Below are positions 45,395-54,065 of a stretch of 64,000 nt of DNA, one piece after another. The notes under the pieces were generated by a model. It was not told the origin of the DNA, did no database searches, and saw nothing but the letters and a program-made list of their open reading frames with translations. Position 1 is the stretch's first letter, and the number at the start of each line of letters is the position of its first letter. A program made the position numbers and the translations under genes. Where the stretch lies: NCBI RefSeq assembly GCF_013184805.1, contig NZ_JAATNG010000003.1, positions 1-64,000 on the forward strand, given 5' to 3'. Origin of the DNA: Pseudoruegeria sp. HB172150. Lineage in GTDB: Bacteria; Pseudomonadota; Alphaproteobacteria; Rhodobacterales; Rhodobacteraceae.

Positions 45395-45598
45395 TCAAGC
45401 GACAAGAAGCAGCTGCGGCAAACGCTCTTCGGTGTTCACCGGTTTCCGGCAGCTCGAGAACATGACACTTTCGGCGGCGACATTGCGGCGCTGGCGGGCG
45501 TCCTCGATCTGGAACAGGTTGTCTTCCTTTTGGGTAGCCAGGGCACCAAGTGCGGACAGGCGGTTCTGGCGGGCGGTTTTCAGCAGATCGTTTTTCAT
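45395..45598 (-). CDS. Small protein C of a three-gene micro-protein operon
   Basis: 67 residues: MKNDLLKTARQNRLSALGALATQ, then EDNLFQIEDARQRRNVAAESVMF and a C-terminal CRKPVNTEERLPQLLLVA. Codon use (GC-rich third positions) matches real genes. AGAGAGAG lies near the start. No family recognised. It is the third gene in line, 65 bases after gene B. Confidence 0.65.
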   Translation of the reverse strand: MKNDLLKTARQNRLSALGALATQKEDNLFQIEDARQRRNVAAESVMFSSCRKPVNTEERLPQLLLVA

Positions 45599-45663
45599 GT
45601 GGGGGGCTCTCTCTTTAGGGTTGGTCTTCGTTCGGTTTCGTATTCTTGTTTCGCTCTTCCGGG

Positions 45664-45849
45664 TCAGGCCGCTTCGGCAACGCCGACTGCGCCATCTACG
45701 AGTGCGACGCAGCGAAGCGTTCGGATCATGCGGGCGCGGCGAAGGCTCTCCGCCATCGAGATCACATTGCCTGCAGGCCCGGTGGGCTTGTCGTCGTTGT
45801 TTGCGTGGATGAAGGAAGCTTTGGGAAAGGTGATGATGTTCGCTTGCAT
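45664..45849 (-). CDS. Small protein B of a three-gene micro-protein operon
   Basis: 61 residues: MQANIITFPKASFIHANNDD, then VISMAESLRRARMIRTLRCVALVDGAVGVAEAA. The start has a near-ideal GGAGG five bases away, strong support that it is translated. It contains a basic helix (SLRRARMIRTLR). No family recognised. Confidence 0.7.
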   Translation of the reverse strand: MQANIITFPKASFIHANNDDKPTGPAGNVISMAESLRRARMIRTLRCVALVDGAVGVAEAA

Positions 45850-45876
45850 TGTGACCTCCGTTACTTCGCTGGTTGT

Positions 45877-46068
45877 TCAAGCCGCCCGCCGCAGTGAGTG
45901 GTGTTCCTGGCGGTGGTCGCTTTCGGCATGAAATAGGGTGTCGATCAGGACGTTGGAAACCGGTGGCAGAACGCCGGACGCAGGGTTCGCTTTCTCTTCG
46001 AGACGCGCCGAAATCGCCTGCTTGTAGGCTTTCTCGGCTTCTTTTGCGCTGACGATCTTGCCGGTCAT
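45877..46068 (-). CDS. Small protein A of a three-gene micro-protein operon
   Basis: 63 residues: MTGKIVSAKEAEKAYKQAISARLEEKANPA then SNVLIDTLFHAESDHRQEHHSLRRAA, helical and highly charged. AAGGA precedes the ATG. It ends 27 bases before gene B. No family recognised. Confidence 0.68.
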   Translation of the reverse strand: MTGKIVSAKEAEKAYKQAISARLEEKANPASGVLPPVSNVLIDTLFHAESDHRQEHHSLRRAA

Positions 46069-46657
46069 TTCAGTAAGTCCTTGGTTTCGCCTTCCGGCTT
46101 GAGATTGAGGACACCGACCAATCGTGGCTGAAATCTATCTCAATTATGGCGAAATTGTGCAGAGCCCTCGAAATGCCGCATAGGAGGCGAATTGGGAGCG
46201 ATTTGACGACCACGGCGTGAAAAGATTCGTTCGCAATCTGGGGTGAATTAAGGCGAAGGGTGGCGATTATTTGTCCACGGAGAACAAAGCCCTGAATCCC
46301 CTACCTAAAAGGATAGGCGAATTCACCAGAGTCGCGTGCGCAGCGATTCGTAGATTCTCCTCAAAGTGGTGGATTCCTTACCTTGCGTAAGCCGGATGGC
46401 AGGGTTTCCCGGCTCGATTTTCGGCACTTCGACTCGCCGCCGGCGCCCGTCTCGTTTCGCGCAACCTGCCGATTAGTTAGGCCACAGTGACCGGCGCATC
46501 CGGGGGGATTGTCTCTTGCCCCGGAATACGGACGCACCACGGCCACAATTCAGCCCGCGCATGGCCGTGAACGATTCTGAAGGCCGGGATTCCAGCCTGT
46601 TCAGGCAGGCAGGAATGAGGCAGATTGTGGCGAGTTCGGGATGGCGGTGCGAGGCCG
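46069..46657. other. 590-base non-coding region rich in GANTC sites and GGCGAWTT-like repeats
   Basis: Upstream of both the micro-protein operon (minus) and plsC (plus). Seven GANTC sites (CcrM methylation target) start at 46224, 46294, 46329, 46345, 46353, 46372 and 46431. Variants of GGCGAATT/AGCGATT occur at 46148, 46186, 46197, 46262, 46316 and 46342. A DnaA-box-like TTGTCCACG is at 46271-46279. No coding frame is convincing. Confidence 0.6.
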
Positions 46658-47305
46658 ATGAAATTCCTACGAAAATGGCTGGCTTCTCTCGCCGGTCACT
46701 CGGTATCTCTGGTCGCACACACCGTAACCGCAGTGCGCGGCATCTGGGATGGGGTCGAGCCCGGACCGATACAGCGCGTCTATTTTGCGAACCATACCAG
46801 TAACGCGGACACCGTCCTGATATGGACAGTCCTGCCGCCCCGCCTGCGTAAACAGACGCGTCCGGTGGCGGCGGCGGACTATTGGCTGACCTCTCCTCTA
46901 CGCAGGTTCTTCGGCAAGGATGTCTTCAATACAGTGCTGATCGACCGCAGGCGCGAGGAACGCACGGAAGATCCGGTAAAACAGATGGTCGCGGCACTGG
47001 ACGAGGGCAGTTCGCTGATCATCTTTCCAGAAGGGAAACGCAATTCCGGCGATACGAAACTTCTACCGTTCAAAACCGGCCTCTACCACCTCGCCAAGGC
47101 GCGTCCGAAGGTCGATCTCGTTCCAGTCTGGATCGAAAACCTGAACCGGGTAATGCCGAAGGGAGAGATTATTCCACTCCCGCTGCTATGCACGGTCAGG
47201 TTCGGTGCCCCCGTTCATCTAGCGGAGGGAGACGACAAGGAGGCCTTCCTGGCCCGGGCAAGCGATGCGTTGCTGGCTCTGTCCAACGGTGAGGACATCA
47301 AATGA
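46658..47305 (+). CDS. 1-acyl-sn-glycerol-3-phosphate acyltransferase (PlsC-like)
   Basis: 215 residues with the HX4D motif NHTSNADTVL near 45 and the LIIFPEGKRNSGD motif near 120, the acceptor and glycerol-phosphate sites. It would make phosphatidic acid. ATG 46658 is chosen over a longer frame. It overlaps the cdsA-like gene by 4 bases. Confidence 0.92.
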   Translation: MKFLRKWLASLAGHSVSLVAHTVTAVRGIWDGVEPGPIQRVYFANHTSNADTVLIWTVLPPRLRKQTRPVAAADYWLTSPLRRFFGKDVFNTVLIDRRREERTEDPVKQMVAALDEGSSLIIFPEGKRNSGDTKLLPFKTGLYHLAKARPKVDLVPVWIENLNRVMPKGEIIPLPLLCTVRFGAPVHLAEGDDKEAFLARASDALLALSNGEDIK

Positions 47306-48249
47306 GCGCACATCTCGAACTGGTGTTGCTGGTCTTCGGACTGATCGCAATACTCAGCCTCGCCTCGGTAGTCGCGGTGCTCCTCAACCAGCGTGTGGTT
47401 CCGGGTGAAACCAGCCCCGTTGTCGAGAACCTGCTCGCACGGATCCAGGCCTGGTGGAGCATGGTCGCCTTGCTGGCTTTGGCCATGCTGTTTGGTCGGG
47501 CGGGCGTGGTCATTCTGTTCGCGCTGATCTCTTTCGCCGCAATGCGAGAGTTCCTGACGCTGACGGCCAAGAGCCAGGCCGATCACTATGCTCTCGCGGT
47601 CGCGTTTTTCATCGTGCTTCCGGTCCAATACTATCTCATCTGGATCGACTGGTACGCGATGTATTCGATCTTCATCCCGGTCTACGCCTTCCTGTTCCTG
47701 CCGATCATTTCGGCGCTCCGGAGCGATACAAAGGGGTTTCTATCCCGCGTGTCGGAAACGCAGTGGGGCCTGATGATCTGTGTCTTCGCAGCCAGCCACG
47801 TACCTGCGCTGCTGACACTGCAGATCCCGGGATACGAGGGCAAATCTATCCTGCTGATCGCGTTCCTCGTCGTGGTGGTCCAGTCGTCGGATGTGCTGCA
47901 GTTCGTATTCGGCAAGCTGTTCGGCCGGACAAAGATTGCGCCGCAGGTGTCGCCTTCGAAGACATGGGAAGGCTTCTTCGGTGGCGTACTTGCGGCATCC
48001 ACGCTCGGCGCGGCTTTATGGTGGTTGACGCCATTCACACCCGGGCAGGCATTCCTACTGTCGCTGATCATCACGCTGATGGGCTTCTTCGGCGGTCTGG
48101 TGATGTCGGCAATCAAGCGGGACAAGGGAGTGAAGGACTGGGGGCATCTGATCACCGGGCATGGCGGTTTCGTCGACCGTCTGGATTCCGTGGTGTTCTC
48201 TGCGCCGATATTTTTCCACGTGGTGCGATACTACTGGTCAGTGACCTGA
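47302..48249 (+). CDS. Phosphatidate cytidylyltransferase (CdsA-like)
   Basis: 315 residues with about eight helices and the C-terminal block KIAPQVSPSKTWEGFFGG then KRDKGVKDWGHLITGHGGFVDRLDS, the cytidylyltransferase signature. It makes CDP-diacylglycerol. It sits between acyltransferase and CDP-alcohol transferase genes, forming a three-step phospholipid unit. Confidence 0.95.
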   Translation: MSAHLELVLLVFGLIAILSLASVVAVLLNQRVVPGETSPVVENLLARIQAWWSMVALLALAMLFGRAGVVILFALISFAAMREFLTLTAKSQADHYALAVAFFIVLPVQYYLIWIDWYAMYSIFIPVYAFLFLPIISALRSDTKGFLSRVSETQWGLMICVFAASHVPALLTLQIPGYEGKSILLIAFLVVVVQSSDVLQFVFGKLFGRTKIAPQVSPSKTWEGFFGGVLAASTLGAALWWLTPFTPGQAFLLSLIITLMGFFGGLVMSAIKRDKGVKDWGHLITGHGGFVDRLDSVVFSAPIFFHVVRYYWSVT

Positions 48250-48264
48250 CACGGCCCCGGAACT

Positions 48265-48882
48265 ATGACTGAACGTCGTCCCATTGCCAGCCGCGATACG
48301 AGGATCGCGGTATTTGTCGCACGGCGACTCGCGACATCCGGGGGGCAGCCGAACACGATCTCCATGGCATCCATCGTCTTTGCCGCACTGGCAGGCGGTG
48401 CATTCTGGTGGTCCGGATACGTGGAAGGCTGGCCGCGCGTCATTATACTCATCGCCGCTGCGCTGGGATGCCAGCTTCGCCTTCTGTGCAATCTCTTCGA
48501 CGGCATGGCCGCCGTCGAGGGCGGCAAAGGCGAACCGGACGGGCCGTTCTGGAACGAAGCGCCGGACCGAGCGGCGGACATCCTTATTTTCGTGGGCATG
48601 GGCCTCGGTGCGGGGTTTCCGGCACTTGGCTGGGCGGCAGCCTGCCTACCGGTGCTGACGGCGTATCTGCGTGAACTTGGCTCATCGAACGGACTGCCTG
48701 CCGACTTCACCGGGCCGTTGGCAAAGCCACAACGGATGGCCGTAGCCACCGGAATAGTGGTGCTCTCGATCGCCTGGCCGGCGACGCTGATTTGGGGGCT
48801 ATGGGCGATGATAGCGGGCACGGCGTTGACCGCGCTGTTTCGAAGCATGCGGCTGGTGAAATCTCTACGCCAGCCGCGCTAA
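48265..48882 (+). CDS. CDP-alcohol phosphatidyltransferase family protein
   Basis: 205 residues, about six helices. The catalytic motif is a variant: NLFDGMAAVEGGKGE and later NEAPDRAADI, keeping the DG and D...D pattern but with AV where AR is usual. It transfers a phosphatidyl group to an alcohol; the acceptor is unknown. Starts 15 bases after the cdsA-like gene. Confidence 0.88.
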   Translation: MTERRPIASRDTRIAVFVARRLATSGGQPNTISMASIVFAALAGGAFWWSGYVEGWPRVIILIAAALGCQLRLLCNLFDGMAAVEGGKGEPDGPFWNEAPDRAADILIFVGMGLGAGFPALGWAAACLPVLTAYLRELGSSNGLPADFTGPLAKPQRMAVATGIVVLSIAWPATLIWGLWAMIAGTALTALFRSMRLVKSLRQPR

Positions 48883-48923
48883 GATTCAGCGAACCTTAAC
48901 CTCGAATCCGCACAATCGGACCC

Positions 48924-49367
48924 ATGGAATTCGAGTCGATACGCACACTGGTGGATGAGCCTCTCCTGAACCTGGCGCGCGGCATTGCCGAACGGCGGAA
49001 GATTACACTCGACCAACTCATCCGTACCGCCCTGGCTACGGAAATCGCAAAGGAAGGCGTGCCGGTCGACGTGGTCGAAGACGGGTTGAGGCACTGGCTG
49101 GAGTCGCAGTTCACCCAAGCCATCGATTGGCACGATCTAGTGGAACGGCTGCGCCAACGTGGCATGGTACTTCAGAACGAACAGGCCGGGCCGGCCATCG
49201 TTTCAATGACGACCGGCACGCTGCACTTCTATCTGCAGGAGCTGGGACTGGACGTCGGCGACCTGAAATCGAGATTCGGCGCGCCCCTCCCCGGGATGGA
49301 GCCGGGCGCGCGCATTCTTAGCGTACTGCCCATCCGCCTGTCAGAGGCGGATGAGTTCGTATTCTGA
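48924..49367 (+). CDS. Hypothetical protein
   Basis: 147 residues, soluble, helical N-terminus (RGIAERRKITLDQLIRTALATEIAKEG), then IVSMTTGTLHFYLQELGLDVGDLKSRF. No family recognised. It lies between the lipid genes and asd, 41 bases after the former. Confidence 0.75.
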   Translation: MEFESIRTLVDEPLLNLARGIAERRKITLDQLIRTALATEIAKEGVPVDVVEDGLRHWLESQFTQAIDWHDLVERLRQRGMVLQNEQAGPAIVSMTTGTLHFYLQELGLDVGDLKSRFGAPLPGMEPGARILSVLPIRLSEADEFVF

Positions 49368-49370
49368 CGA

Positions 49371-50399
49371 TCAGGCGTCGGCCTTCTGCAGCACCCGGTT
49401 GCCCAGCACCTCGGCAATCTGAACGGCGTTCAACGCAGCACCTTTCCGCAGGTTGTCCGAAACGACCCAGATGTTAAGCCCGTTGTCGATAGTCGAGTCC
49501 TGCCGGATGCGAGATATGAAGGTAGCGAAATCGCCGACGCATTCCACCGGCGTCACATAACCGCCGTCCTCGCGTTTATCGACGACCAGCACGCCCGGCG
49601 CGGTGCGCAGGATCTCGCGGGCTTCATCCTCGTCGAGGTGTTCCTCGAACTCGATGTTCACCGCTTCGGAATGGCCGACGAAGACGGGCACCCGCACGCA
49701 GGTCGCGGTCACCTTGATCGACGGATCCACAATCTTCTTGGTCTCGGCGACCATCTTCCACTCTTCCTTCGTCGACCCGTCGTCCATGAAGACGTCGATA
49801 TGCGGAATGACGTTGAAGGCGATCTGCTTGGTGAATTTTGACGGGTCGTGTTCCTGACCGGGCACGTAAAGGCCCTTGGTCTGGTCCCACAGCTCATCAA
49901 TGCCTTCCTTGCCGGCGCCGGACACCGACTGATAGGTCGAAACCACCACGCGTTTGATCTTGGCGCGGTCATGCAGCGGTTTCAGGGCAACCACCATTTG
50001 CGCGGTCGAGCAGTTGGGATTGGCGACGATGTTCTTCTTGCGGAAACCTTCGATGGCGTTGGCATTTACTTCCGGCACGATCAGCGGCACGTCCGGGTCA
50101 TAGCGGTAGAGCGACGAGTTATCGATCACCACGCAACCGGCGTTTGCGGCCCGCGGCGCATATTCCTTCGTCGCGTCCGACCCGATTGCGAACAGCGCGA
50201 TATCCCAACCGGTGAAATCGAAGGTGTCCAGATCCTTGGTCTTCAGGGTCTTCTCGCCGAACGACACCTCGGTCCCGATCGACTTGCGGCTCGCCAGCGC
50301 GGCGATCTCATCGACGGGGAACTGGCGCTCGGCCAGGATGTTCAGCATTTCGCGGCCCACATTGCCCGTGGCGCCCGCGACGACGACCTTGTAGCCCAT
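49371..50399 (-). CDS. asd: Aspartate-semialdehyde dehydrogenase
   Basis: 342 residues. NADP-binding VVAGATGNVGREMLN is at the N-terminus, catalytic Cys130 in ANPNCSTAQMV, and QSVSGAGKEG near 178. It reduces aspartyl phosphate to the semialdehyde for lysine, threonine, methionine and DAP synthesis. GGAGAG precedes ATG. Divergent from tctC. Confidence 0.97.
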   Translation of the reverse strand: MGYKVVVAGATGNVGREMLNILAERQFPVDEIAALASRKSIGTEVSFGEKTLKTKDLDTFDFTGWDIALFAIGSDATKEYAPRAANAGCVVIDNSSLYRYDPDVPLIVPEVNANAIEGFRKKNIVANPNCSTAQMVVALKPLHDRAKIKRVVVSTYQSVSGAGKEGIDELWDQTKGLYVPGQEHDPSKFTKQIAFNVIPHIDVFMDDGSTKEEWKMVAETKKIVDPSIKVTATCVRVPVFVGHSEAVNIEFEEHLDEDEAREILRTAPGVLVVDKREDGGYVTPVECVGDFATFISRIRQDSTIDNGLNIWVVSDNLRKGAALNAVQIAEVLGNRVLQKADA

Positions 50400-50619
50400 T
50401 TCGCTCTCCTTGAGTCTAGGGACGGGGGTTCATATCGCACCCGATGTAGTGTGGAAAGCGGTTTGTCTAGGGCTGGCTCTCTGCAACGGAACCTGTTTGC
50501 GCCGTCTCGCATGCTGCAACCGCAGTCTGGACAGGCCGCCGCAATTCATGCAAGCGTCCCAAGGCACAACCGCAACGCCCATTACGTTGGGGCCAATGCG
50601 GAATTCTTGGGAGGAAGAC

Positions 50620-51585
50620 ATGCCAAACATTACCCTGAAGGCGCTGGGTCTCGGCGCCGCTCTAAGCCTTGGCGCGTTGGCGGCCAACGCTGCGGAATGC
50701 ATCGCCCCGGCCAACCCAGGCGGCGGCTGGGATTTCACCTGCCGCCAGATCGGCAAGATCCTTTACGGTATCGGGCAGGTCGACAGCCCGGTACAGGTGA
50801 CCAATATGGCTGGCGCAGGCGGCGGGTTGGCCTTCACCCACGTGGTGAACGAGCGCAATGACGACCCAGACCTGATTGTGGCCGCCTCGTCGGCAACCAC
50901 GACCCGCCTAGCCCAGAACGCCTTTGGTGGTGCGACCGCCGATCAGGTCCGTTTCGTCGGGGCGATCGGTGCAGATCCTGGCGTGATCGTCGTCGCCGCA
51001 GATTCCGAGTACGAGACCCTCGACGACTTGGTGAATGCGATCAAAGAGAACCCGGGCAAGATCACTTTCGCGGGCGGTTCGGCGGTCGGCGGCTTCGACC
51101 ACATGAAACCGCTCATGATCACCAAGGCGGCAGGCATCGATGATGTCCGCGCCATCAAGTATATCGGTGTCGATGGCGGCGCCGACGCGATCACCCAGAC
51201 AGTCGGCGGCTTCACCCAGGCCATGACAGGCGACATGTCCGAGATAGTGGGCTTCATCAAGTCCGGTGAGGTCCGCGCGCTGGCCGTCCTGACCGAAGAG
51301 CGTGTACCGGGCTTCGAGGATATCCCGACCGCGATGGAGCAGGGCTACGATGTGGTCGCCGTGAACTGGCGCGGTCTCTATGTCCCCAAGGGAATCTCGG
51401 ACGAGGACTTCAGTGCCTGGGCTGAAAAACTGCAAGCTGTGGCCGACTCGGATGAGTGGAAAGCGGCGATGGAAGCCAATGGTCTGGCACCGTTTACCAA
51501 GGTTGGCGATGACTTCCAGAACTGGATCGACCAGGTTGTCGCGGACACCGAGTCGATGAGCCGCGAACTGGGAGTCATCCAGTAA
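50620..51585 (+). CDS. tctC: Tripartite tricarboxylate transporter substrate-binding protein (TctC)
   Basis: 321 residues with a signal peptide (LGLGAALSLGALAANAA) and the Bug/TctC fold: VTNMAGAGGGLAFTHV, PGKITFAGGSAVGGFDHM, FTQAMTGDMSEIVGFIKSG. It binds a carboxylate in the periplasm for TctAB. GGGAGGAAG precedes ATG 50620. It overlaps tctB by one base. Confidence 0.93.
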   Translation: MPNITLKALGLGAALSLGALAANAAECIAPANPGGGWDFTCRQIGKILYGIGQVDSPVQVTNMAGAGGGLAFTHVVNERNDDPDLIVAASSATTTRLAQNAFGGATADQVRFVGAIGADPGVIVVAADSEYETLDDLVNAIKENPGKITFAGGSAVGGFDHMKPLMITKAAGIDDVRAIKYIGVDGGADAITQTVGGFTQAMTGDMSEIVGFIKSGEVRALAVLTEERVPGFEDIPTAMEQGYDVVAVNWRGLYVPKGISDEDFSAWAEKLQAVADSDEWKAAMEANGLAPFTKVGDDFQNWIDQVVADTESMSRELGVIQ

Positions 51586-52025
51586 TGGCATCCGACCGGA
51601 TCTTCGGTCTGGTCGTGGTTCTCGTGGCGCTCGCGTATATCGCGGGCGCCATGCAGATACAGACGAGTTTCATGGCGGACCCGGTCGGGTCCAAGAGTTT
51701 CCCCATCCTGATCGGCTGCATCGCCACAATCTGCGGGCTCTATATGCTCGTGCGCCCCGATCCCGATCCGGAATGGCCCGATCTGAAGACCGTCGGATCG
51801 CTCGCCGTCGCGGTGGTGGTTTTGGTGGCCTACGCCTATGCGCTGAAGCCGCTGGGCTTTCTGATCCCGACAGCCATCGCCGCGGCGATACTGAGCTATC
51901 AGATCAGCCCGCGGCCGCTGCCGGCCGTGCTTACCGGGGCCGGCCTGTCCGCTGGCCTGTTCGTCGTTTTCAAATACGCTCTCGGGCTGGGCCTCGTCGC
52001 CGTTCCCAAGGGCTGGCTGGTCTGA
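51585..52025 (+). CDS. tctB: Tripartite tricarboxylate transporter small membrane subunit (TctB)
   Basis: 146 residues with four helices, including DPVGSKSFPILIGCIATICGLYML and LVAYAYALKPLGFLIPTAIAAAILSY, as in TctB/DUF1468. Sits between tctC and tctA as in canonical loci. Confidence 0.92.
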   Translation: MASDRIFGLVVVLVALAYIAGAMQIQTSFMADPVGSKSFPILIGCIATICGLYMLVRPDPDPEWPDLKTVGSLAVAVVVLVAYAYALKPLGFLIPTAIAAAILSYQISPRPLPAVLTGAGLSAGLFVVFKYALGLGLVAVPKGWLV

Positions 52026-52029
52026 ATTC

Positions 52030-53535
52030 ATGGAAATCCTGTCCAACCTCGCGCTTGGGTTCAGCGTCGCGCTGACGCCCTTCACCCTAATGCTGGCCGT
52101 TATCGGCTGCTTTCTCGGCACCATCATCGGCGCGCTTCCGGGCCTTGGCCCGTCGAACGGCGTGGCGATCCTGATCCCGATAACCTTTACCATGGGCCTC
52201 GACGCAACCTCGGCGCTGGTCCTCATGACATCTGTATATTACGGCGCGATGTATGGCGGACGGATCAGTTCGATCCTGCTGAACATCCCCGGCGACGAAC
52301 CGGCACTGATGACAACGCTCGACGGCTATCCGATGGCCAAGAAAGGCCGCGCGGGCGATGCACTGGTGCTGTCCGGTGTAGCTAGCTTTGTCGGCGCACT
52401 GCTGGCGACCATCGGCCTGATGTTCCTCGCCCCGGTACTGGCCCGCGTTGCCTACCTATTCGGCCCCTCCGAATATTTTGCCCTGTATCTGCTGGCGTTC
52501 TGCACTCTTGGTGGGCTCGCCTCGAACAACCAGGCCAAGGCGGCCATCGCCGCCTGCATCGGCCTTGGCATCGCGATGATCGGCCTCGATACTGTCACCG
52601 GCATGCCGCGCCTGACCTTCGGCAACCTGCACCTGATGGACGGTGTCGATTTCCTCGTTGCCATCGTCGGGCTTTTCGCCATTGCCGAAGTGTTCTTCTT
52701 CATAGAAAGCCACGGCAAGGATACATCCATCGGCGTGAAGCTGGAGAAAGTGACACTCCCGATCCGCGACATCGTGTCGAGTGGCTGGACCATGCTCCGC
52801 TGCAGCGTGCTTGGCTTCATCGCCGGTGTCCTACCCGGGGCCGGCGCGTCGCTGGGATCTTTCCTTGCCTACATGTCCGAAAAATCCATCGCCGGTCCGA
52901 ATGGCGGTTTCGGCACCGGCGTGCCGAAGGGTGTTGCCGCTCCCGAAGCCGGCAACAACGCCGCCGCTGGCGGTGCACTTGTCCCGATGCTAACGCTCGG
53001 CGTGCCGGGCTCCGGCACCACTGCGGTGCTGCTGGCCCTACTGATGACGCTGAACATCACGCCGGGGCCTACCCTTTTTGCCGAGCGGCCAGAGGTCGTC
53101 TGGGGCCTGATCGCTTCGCTGCTGATCGCGAATTTCGTACTTCTGCTGATGAATGTCCCGCTGGTGAAGATATTCGTTCGGGTGCTTCAGGTGCCCGCCT
53201 GGGTCCTGTTGCCGGGCGTCACGATGATCTCCTTCGTCGGAATCTACTCGCTGACCGGCAGCTATTTTGACCTGCTGCTGATGGTCGCCTTTGGCGCGCT
53301 CGGCTATGTGCTGCGCAAGCTGGATGTCCCAACTGTTCCGATCATCCTTGGCATCCTTCTCGGCAACGAGATGGAGGAGAACCTGCGCCGCGCAATGGTG
53401 ATTTCGGATGGAGACTGGACCTATCTGTTCTCTTCGCCCATCGCCATTGGACTCTGGATAGCGGCTGTCGCCGGCTTTATGGCGCCACTGTTCCTACGGA
53501 AACTCCTTAAAAAGCCACAGATGATTACCGACTGA
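52030..53535 (+). CDS. tctA: Tripartite tricarboxylate transporter large permease (TctA)
   Basis: 501 residues, about eleven helices, with the TctA signatures GALPGLGPSNGVAILIPITF and PGAGASLGSFLAYMSEK, and APEAGNNAAAGGALVPMLTLGVPGS. It moves the carboxylate bound by TctC, driven by an ion gradient. Confidence 0.96.
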   Translation: MEILSNLALGFSVALTPFTLMLAVIGCFLGTIIGALPGLGPSNGVAILIPITFTMGLDATSALVLMTSVYYGAMYGGRISSILLNIPGDEPALMTTLDGYPMAKKGRAGDALVLSGVASFVGALLATIGLMFLAPVLARVAYLFGPSEYFALYLLAFCTLGGLASNNQAKAAIAACIGLGIAMIGLDTVTGMPRLTFGNLHLMDGVDFLVAIVGLFAIAEVFFFIESHGKDTSIGVKLEKVTLPIRDIVSSGWTMLRCSVLGFIAGVLPGAGASLGSFLAYMSEKSIAGPNGGFGTGVPKGVAAPEAGNNAAAGGALVPMLTLGVPGSGTTAVLLALLMTLNITPGPTLFAERPEVVWGLIASLLIANFVLLLMNVPLVKIFVRVLQVPAWVLLPGVTMISFVGIYSLTGSYFDLLLMVAFGALGYVLRKLDVPTVPIILGILLGNEMEENLRRAMVISDGDWTYLFSSPIAIGLWIAAVAGFMAPLFLRKLLKKPQMITD

Positions 53536-53585
53536 CGGCCGATCGGTCACCGGGTAAAGAATTGGTTTTTTGCAATTGGACCTTA

Positions 53586-53603
53586 TGTATGCAATTGCAT
53601 ACA
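53586..53603. promoter_or_regulatory. Perfect 18-bp palindrome, likely operator
   Basis: TGTATGCAATTGCATACA lies between tctA and the VOC gene, 12 bases before its start. GntR(FCD)-like regulators use palindromes of this kind; the LacI protein at 55729 is the nearest regulator. It is immediately ahead of the VOC/AtuA/DUF4387 genes. Confidence 0.6.
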
Positions 53604-53614
53604 GTGAAGAGTCG

Positions 53615-53980
53615 ATGATGATTGAAGAAATCCACCACGTTCAGCTGGCCATGCCGAAGGGAGGCGAGTTCGAGGCGCGTTTTTTCTATCAGGATGTCCT
53701 CGGACTTTCAGTAGTTGCCAAGCCCGAGGCTCTAGCGGATCGTGGTGGCGCATGGTTCGAAAATAGAGCGGTCCGCGTACATCTCGGCATCGAAGACCCG
53801 TTCGCCCCGGCGCGCAAGGCGCATCCAGCATTCAGGGTCGCGTCTTTGATAGAGATGCGCGCGATACTCGACAGCAAGGATATACCATATAGTTCCGACG
53901 CCGACTTGCCGGGTATAACCCGGATCTTCGTCCATGATCCGTTCGGAAACCGGATTGAACTGCTGGAAGAACGACCATGA
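53615..53980 (+). CDS. VOC (glyoxalase)-family protein
   Basis: 121 residues, one VOC domain with HHVQLAMP (metal His), DVLGLSVVAKPE and IFVHDPFGNRIELLEERP (Glu). Metal-dependent lyase, isomerase or dioxygenase role is possible. It lies 79 bases after tctA and 85 before the AtuA gene, so it likely belongs to that module. ATG 53615 or 53618 are equivalent. Confidence 0.88.
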   Translation: MMIEEIHHVQLAMPKGGEFEARFFYQDVLGLSVVAKPEALADRGGAWFENRAVRVHLGIEDPFAPARKAHPAFRVASLIEMRAILDSKDIPYSSDADLPGITRIFVHDPFGNRIELLEERP

Positions 53981-54065
53981 AACCGAGCCACACCCGCAAC
54001 CGGTCGATCTTGTCTCGCCCGATTCCGGGGAGTATGCCCATGACACCTCTTGGGGGAGAACGGCC

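Noticed and set aside
46069-46657. Replication origin
   Set aside because: Only one DnaA-box-like 9-mer and no hemE, dnaA, parA or repABC gene nearby; GANTC richness alone is not enough.
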